24,000 nucleotides of DNA from JBKHJZ01 sp046537875 (GTDB lineage Bacteria > Actinomycetota > Acidimicrobiia > Acidimicrobiales > VFJN01). The position numbers were made by a program, and so were the translations under genes. Location of the stretch: the NCBI GenBank assembly GCA_046537875.1, contig JBKHJZ010000036.1:1-24000 (forward strand). Direction: 5' to 3'. The notes under the pieces were generated by a model that made no database searches, was not told the origin of the DNA, and saw only the letters and a program-made list of their open reading frames with translations. This document shows, piece after piece, positions 21,903 to 24,000 of the stretch (positions are counted from its first letter, which is position 1; each line of letters opens with the position of its first letter).

Positions 21903-23015
21903 ATGAGCGAGCGTTCGCTGTCGGCCATCGTCCTCGCCGCCGGGCAGGGGACGCGCATGCGTTCGGCCCGCCCCAAGCCGCTGCACCTCCTGTGCGGGAA
22001 GCCGCTCGTCGCGTACGTGCTCGATGCGCTGGGCGGGTGCACGGTCGACTGCGCCGTCGTGGTGGTGGGCCACGGCGGCGACCTGCTGGTCAAGAAGCTC
22101 GGGGAGCTCGAGGGGACCGTGGCGCTCGAGTTCGTCGAGCAGCGGGAGCCGCGGGGGACGGGCGACGCCGTGGCGGTCGGGCTCACCGGGCTGCCGGAGG
22201 ACGAGCTCGCCGACCTCGACACCGACGACGGCGACGTGGTGGTGCTGCCTGCCGACACCCCGCTCGTGCAGCCGGGCACGCTCGCCGCGCTCGTGGACGA
22301 GCACCGCCTCTCGGGTGCTGCGTGCACCCTGCTCACCGCCCGGATGGACGACCCCACGGGGTACGGGCGCGCCGTGCGCGACAAGGACGGCCGGGTGCGG
22401 CGGATCGTCGAGGAGCGCGACGCCAACGAGGCCGAGCGGGCGATCGACGAGATCAACACCGGCATCTACGTGTTCCGGCGCAGCCTGCTGGCGCCCGCCC
22501 TCCGCCGCCTCTCGCCGGACAACGCCCAGGGGGAGCTCTACGTCACCGACGTCATCGAGGTGCTGTCGGAGGCGGGTCACCAGGTGGTGTCGCTCGTCGC
22601 CGAGGACGCCACGGAGATCCGGGGCGTGAACGACCGTGCCGAGCTCGCGGTCGCCGAGGCCGAGCTCCGGCGTCGCACGAACGAGCGGTGGATGCGGGCC
22701 GGGGTCACGCTGGTCGACCCCGCATCCACCACCATCGACGCCGGGGTCCGGCTCGCCACGGATGTCACGATCTTCCCCGGCACCGTGCTGCGGGGCGGCA
22801 CCGAGGTGGGGGAGGGCAGCGAGATCGGCCCTTACGCCCACCTGATCGACACCCGCGTCGGCCGGCGGGCGCACGTGTCCGAGTCGACGGCCCGCCACGC
22901 CGAGATCGGCGACGATGCCGTGGTCGGCCCGTACGCCGTGCTCGAGCCGGGCTCCCGCGTGCTCCCGGGCGCTCGAACCGGTCCGTTCTACACTGCAACC
23001 GCGACCACGCAGTAG
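21903..23015 (+). CDS. glmU: N-acetylglucosamine-1-phosphate uridyltransferase, C-terminally short GlmU
   Basis: A 370-residue protein. The N-terminal nucleotidyltransferase is complete by motif: VLAAGQGTRMRSARPKPLH (10-28), a PRGTGDAVA stretch, VVLPADTPLV, DPTGYGRAVRD, IDEINTGIYVF and LYVTDVIEVL. It converts GlcNAc-1-P and UTP to UDP-GlcNAc for peptidoglycan. The hexapeptide helix that follows (about 272-360, for example IGPYAHLIDTRVGRRAHVSE) stops at GARTGPFYTATATTQ. Full GlmU proteins are about 450-490 residues, and the acetyltransferase site (Lys, His and Tyr, near 350-390 in E. coli) lies beyond this point. There is only 17 bp to prs, so no lost 3' part can be hidden here. It probably works as uridyltransferase only; acetylation must come from another enzyme. 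Confidence 0.85.
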   Translation: MSERSLSAIVLAAGQGTRMRSARPKPLHLLCGKPLVAYVLDALGGCTVDCAVVVVGHGGDLLVKKLGELEGTVALEFVEQREPRGTGDAVAVGLTGLPEDELADLDTDDGDVVVLPADTPLVQPGTLAALVDEHRLSGAACTLLTARMDDPTGYGRAVRDKDGRVRRIVEERDANEAERAIDEINTGIYVFRRSLLAPALRRLSPDNAQGELYVTDVIEVLSEAGHQVVSLVAEDATEIRGVNDRAELAVAEAELRRRTNERWMRAGVTLVDPASTTIDAGVRLATDVTIFPGTVLRGGTEVGEGSEIGPYAHLIDTRVGRRAHVSESTARHAEIGDDAVVGPYAVLEPGSRVLPGARTGPFYTATATTQ

Positions 23016-23032
23016 TGCACCGGAGGCCGGCG

Positions 23033-24000
23033 ATGGAGCTCGTCACCAAGAAGAAGCTGCACATCGTGTCCGGGCGCGCCAACCTGCCGCTGGCGGAGGA
23101 GATCGCGTCGTGCCTCGGCGTCGAGCTGGGGGAGGCCAACCTCGGCCAGTTCTCCAACGGCGAGCTGCACTGCCGCTTCGGCGAGTCTGTGCGGGGCATG
23201 GACGTGTTCATCGTCCAGAGCCACAGCGCCAGCGGCTCCGGCTCGATCAACGACGCGATCATGGAGCACCTGATCATGGTCGACGCCGCCCGCCGCGCCT
23301 CGGCGAAGCGGATCACCGCCGTCATGCCGTTCTTCGGCTACGGCAGGCAGGATCGCAAGGCCGAGGGGCGCGAGCCGATCACCGCCAAGCTGGTGTCCAA
23401 CATGTTCGCGGCAGCCGGTGCCGGGCGGCTGGTGTCGGTCGACCTGCACAGCGGGCAGATCCAGGGGTTCTTCGACCAGCCCTTCGACCACCTGACCGCC
23501 ATGCCGGTGCTGATCGACCACATCCGCAGCACGATGGGCGACGACATCGTGGTCGTCTCCCCGGATGCCGGACGGGTGAAGGTCGCCGAACGCTACGCCA
23601 ACCGCCTCCACGCCGACCTGGCGATCGTCCACAAGCGCCGGGCCCACGGCGAGAAGCAGCTCGTCGAGGCCAAGCAGGTCGTCGGCAACGTGGCGGGGCG
23701 CACCTGCGTGCTCATCGACGACATGATCGACACCGGTGGCACGCTCGTCGCCGCCGCCGATCAGCTCGTCGAGCAGGGTGCCCGCGAGGTGTGCGCGGCG
23801 GCGACCCACGGCGTGCTGTCGGGTCCCGCCATCGACCGCCTGAAGAACTCGGTCATCTCCCGGGTGGTGGTGACCGACACGTTGCCGCTCCCGCCCGAGA
23901 AGCAGATCGACAAGATCGTGGTCCTCTCGGTCGCCCCGATCATCGCCGACGCCATCGACGCCGTGTTCGAGGACACCTCGGTGTCCGACATCTTCGGTGG
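23033..24000 (+). CDS. prs: ribose-phosphate pyrophosphokinase (Prs), 3' end beyond window
   Basis: 322 codons are visible, with no stop before the edge; the family is about 310-330 residues, so only a few residues are missing. It makes PRPP from ribose-5-phosphate and ATP for purine, pyrimidine, His and NAD synthesis. Motifs: FSNGELHCRF (40-49), the catalytic loop FFGYGRQDRKAEGREPITAK (100-119), VDLHSGQIQGFF (136-147), SPDAGRVKVAERYA (176-189), KRR at 201-203 and the PRPP loop VLIDDMIDTGGTL (226-238). The ATG at 23033 has GGAGG at 23022-23026. The gap to glmU is 17 bp and the pair is a common actinobacterial gene order. A -10-like TACACT at 22989-22994, inside the end of glmU, could add a local promoter; this is weak. 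Cytoplasmic. Confidence 0.95.
   Translation, partial: MELVTKKKLHIVSGRANLPLAEEIASCLGVELGEANLGQFSNGELHCRFGESVRGMDVFIVQSHSASGSGSINDAIMEHLIMVDAARRASAKRITAVMPFFGYGRQDRKAEGREPITAKLVSNMFAAAGAGRLVSVDLHSGQIQGFFDQPFDHLTAMPVLIDHIRSTMGDDIVVVSPDAGRVKVAERYANRLHADLAIVHKRRAHGEKQLVEAKQVVGNVAGRTCVLIDDMIDTGGTLVAAADQLVEQGAREVCAAATHGVLSGPAIDRLKNSVISRVVVTDTLPLPPEKQIDKIVVLSVAPIIADAIDAVFEDTSVSDIFG

Noticed and set aside
1..24000. tRNA, rRNA, integrase, transposase or phage genes
   Set aside because: I looked on both strands for cloverleaf-like sequence, conserved rRNA stretches and typical motifs and recognised none. A short or odd tRNA could be missed without a covariance search.

Overview
The window is about 70% or more GC throughout, with strong G/C at third codon positions, frequent GTG starts, Tat and lipoprotein signals, and several promoters placed so close to the start codon that the transcript would be almost leaderless. 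Together with the gene families (WYL and TetR regulators, a DUF3068/PorA-type protein, a FadD15-like acyl-CoA ligase, glmU next to prs) this points to an actinomycete (Actinomycetota). The class Acidimicrobiia is my best guess, but that is inference from gene content only.

Layout. 1-2.2 kb: a minus-strand GHSMGG hydrolase, then two divergent genes (DUF4242 and an AraC regulator) that both lack their 5' ends at a shared junction near 1.45-1.5 kb. 2.2-5.7 kb: two exported enzymes, a Tat-lipoprotein amidohydrolase and an Asp-box (BNR/sialidase-like) protein, followed by a strong hairpin and a tiny remnant of a dienelactone hydrolase. 5.8-8.5 kb: an unclassified three-helix membrane protein, an HtrA-like protease lipoprotein, then an orphan frameshifted nuoA overlapped by an unrecognised, also frameshifted ORF. 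8.5-9.7 kb: a cupin, a gene-free stretch with a palindromic 44-bp repeat in two copies, and a small VOC protein. 9.7-11.5 kb: an alpha/beta hydrolase divergent from a WYL regulator.

11.6-15.5 kb: an overlapping three-gene operon of a DUF3068 membrane protein, a long-chain acyl-CoA ligase and a GNAT acetyltransferase of the Pat type carrying an N-terminal cysteine-rich zinc-ribbon-like region. The close coupling of ligase and acetyltransferase suggests lysine acylation control of fatty-acid activation. 15.5-18.2 kb: DoxX, a TetR regulator whose near-perfect palindromic operator overlaps its own promoter and start codon, and a secreted protein with a histidine/methionine pattern like copper type II monooxygenases. 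18.3-21.7 kb: a crotonase-fold protein lacking both usual glutamates, convergent with a minus-strand pair (Rieske-FAD oxidoreductase, then a COG1237-type metallo-beta-lactamase-fold protein). 21.9-24 kb: glmU, which ends before the acetyltransferase active site, then prs, which runs off the right edge.

No tRNA, rRNA, CRISPR array, transposase or phage gene was recognised. The region between about 1.2 and 9.2 kb looks like a gene graveyard: four or five damaged genes are interleaved with intact ones. I see no complete new defence-type system. The most interesting leads are the fadD/zinc-ribbon-GNAT operon, the shortened GlmU, the copper-monooxygenase-like secreted protein and the palindromic repeat.
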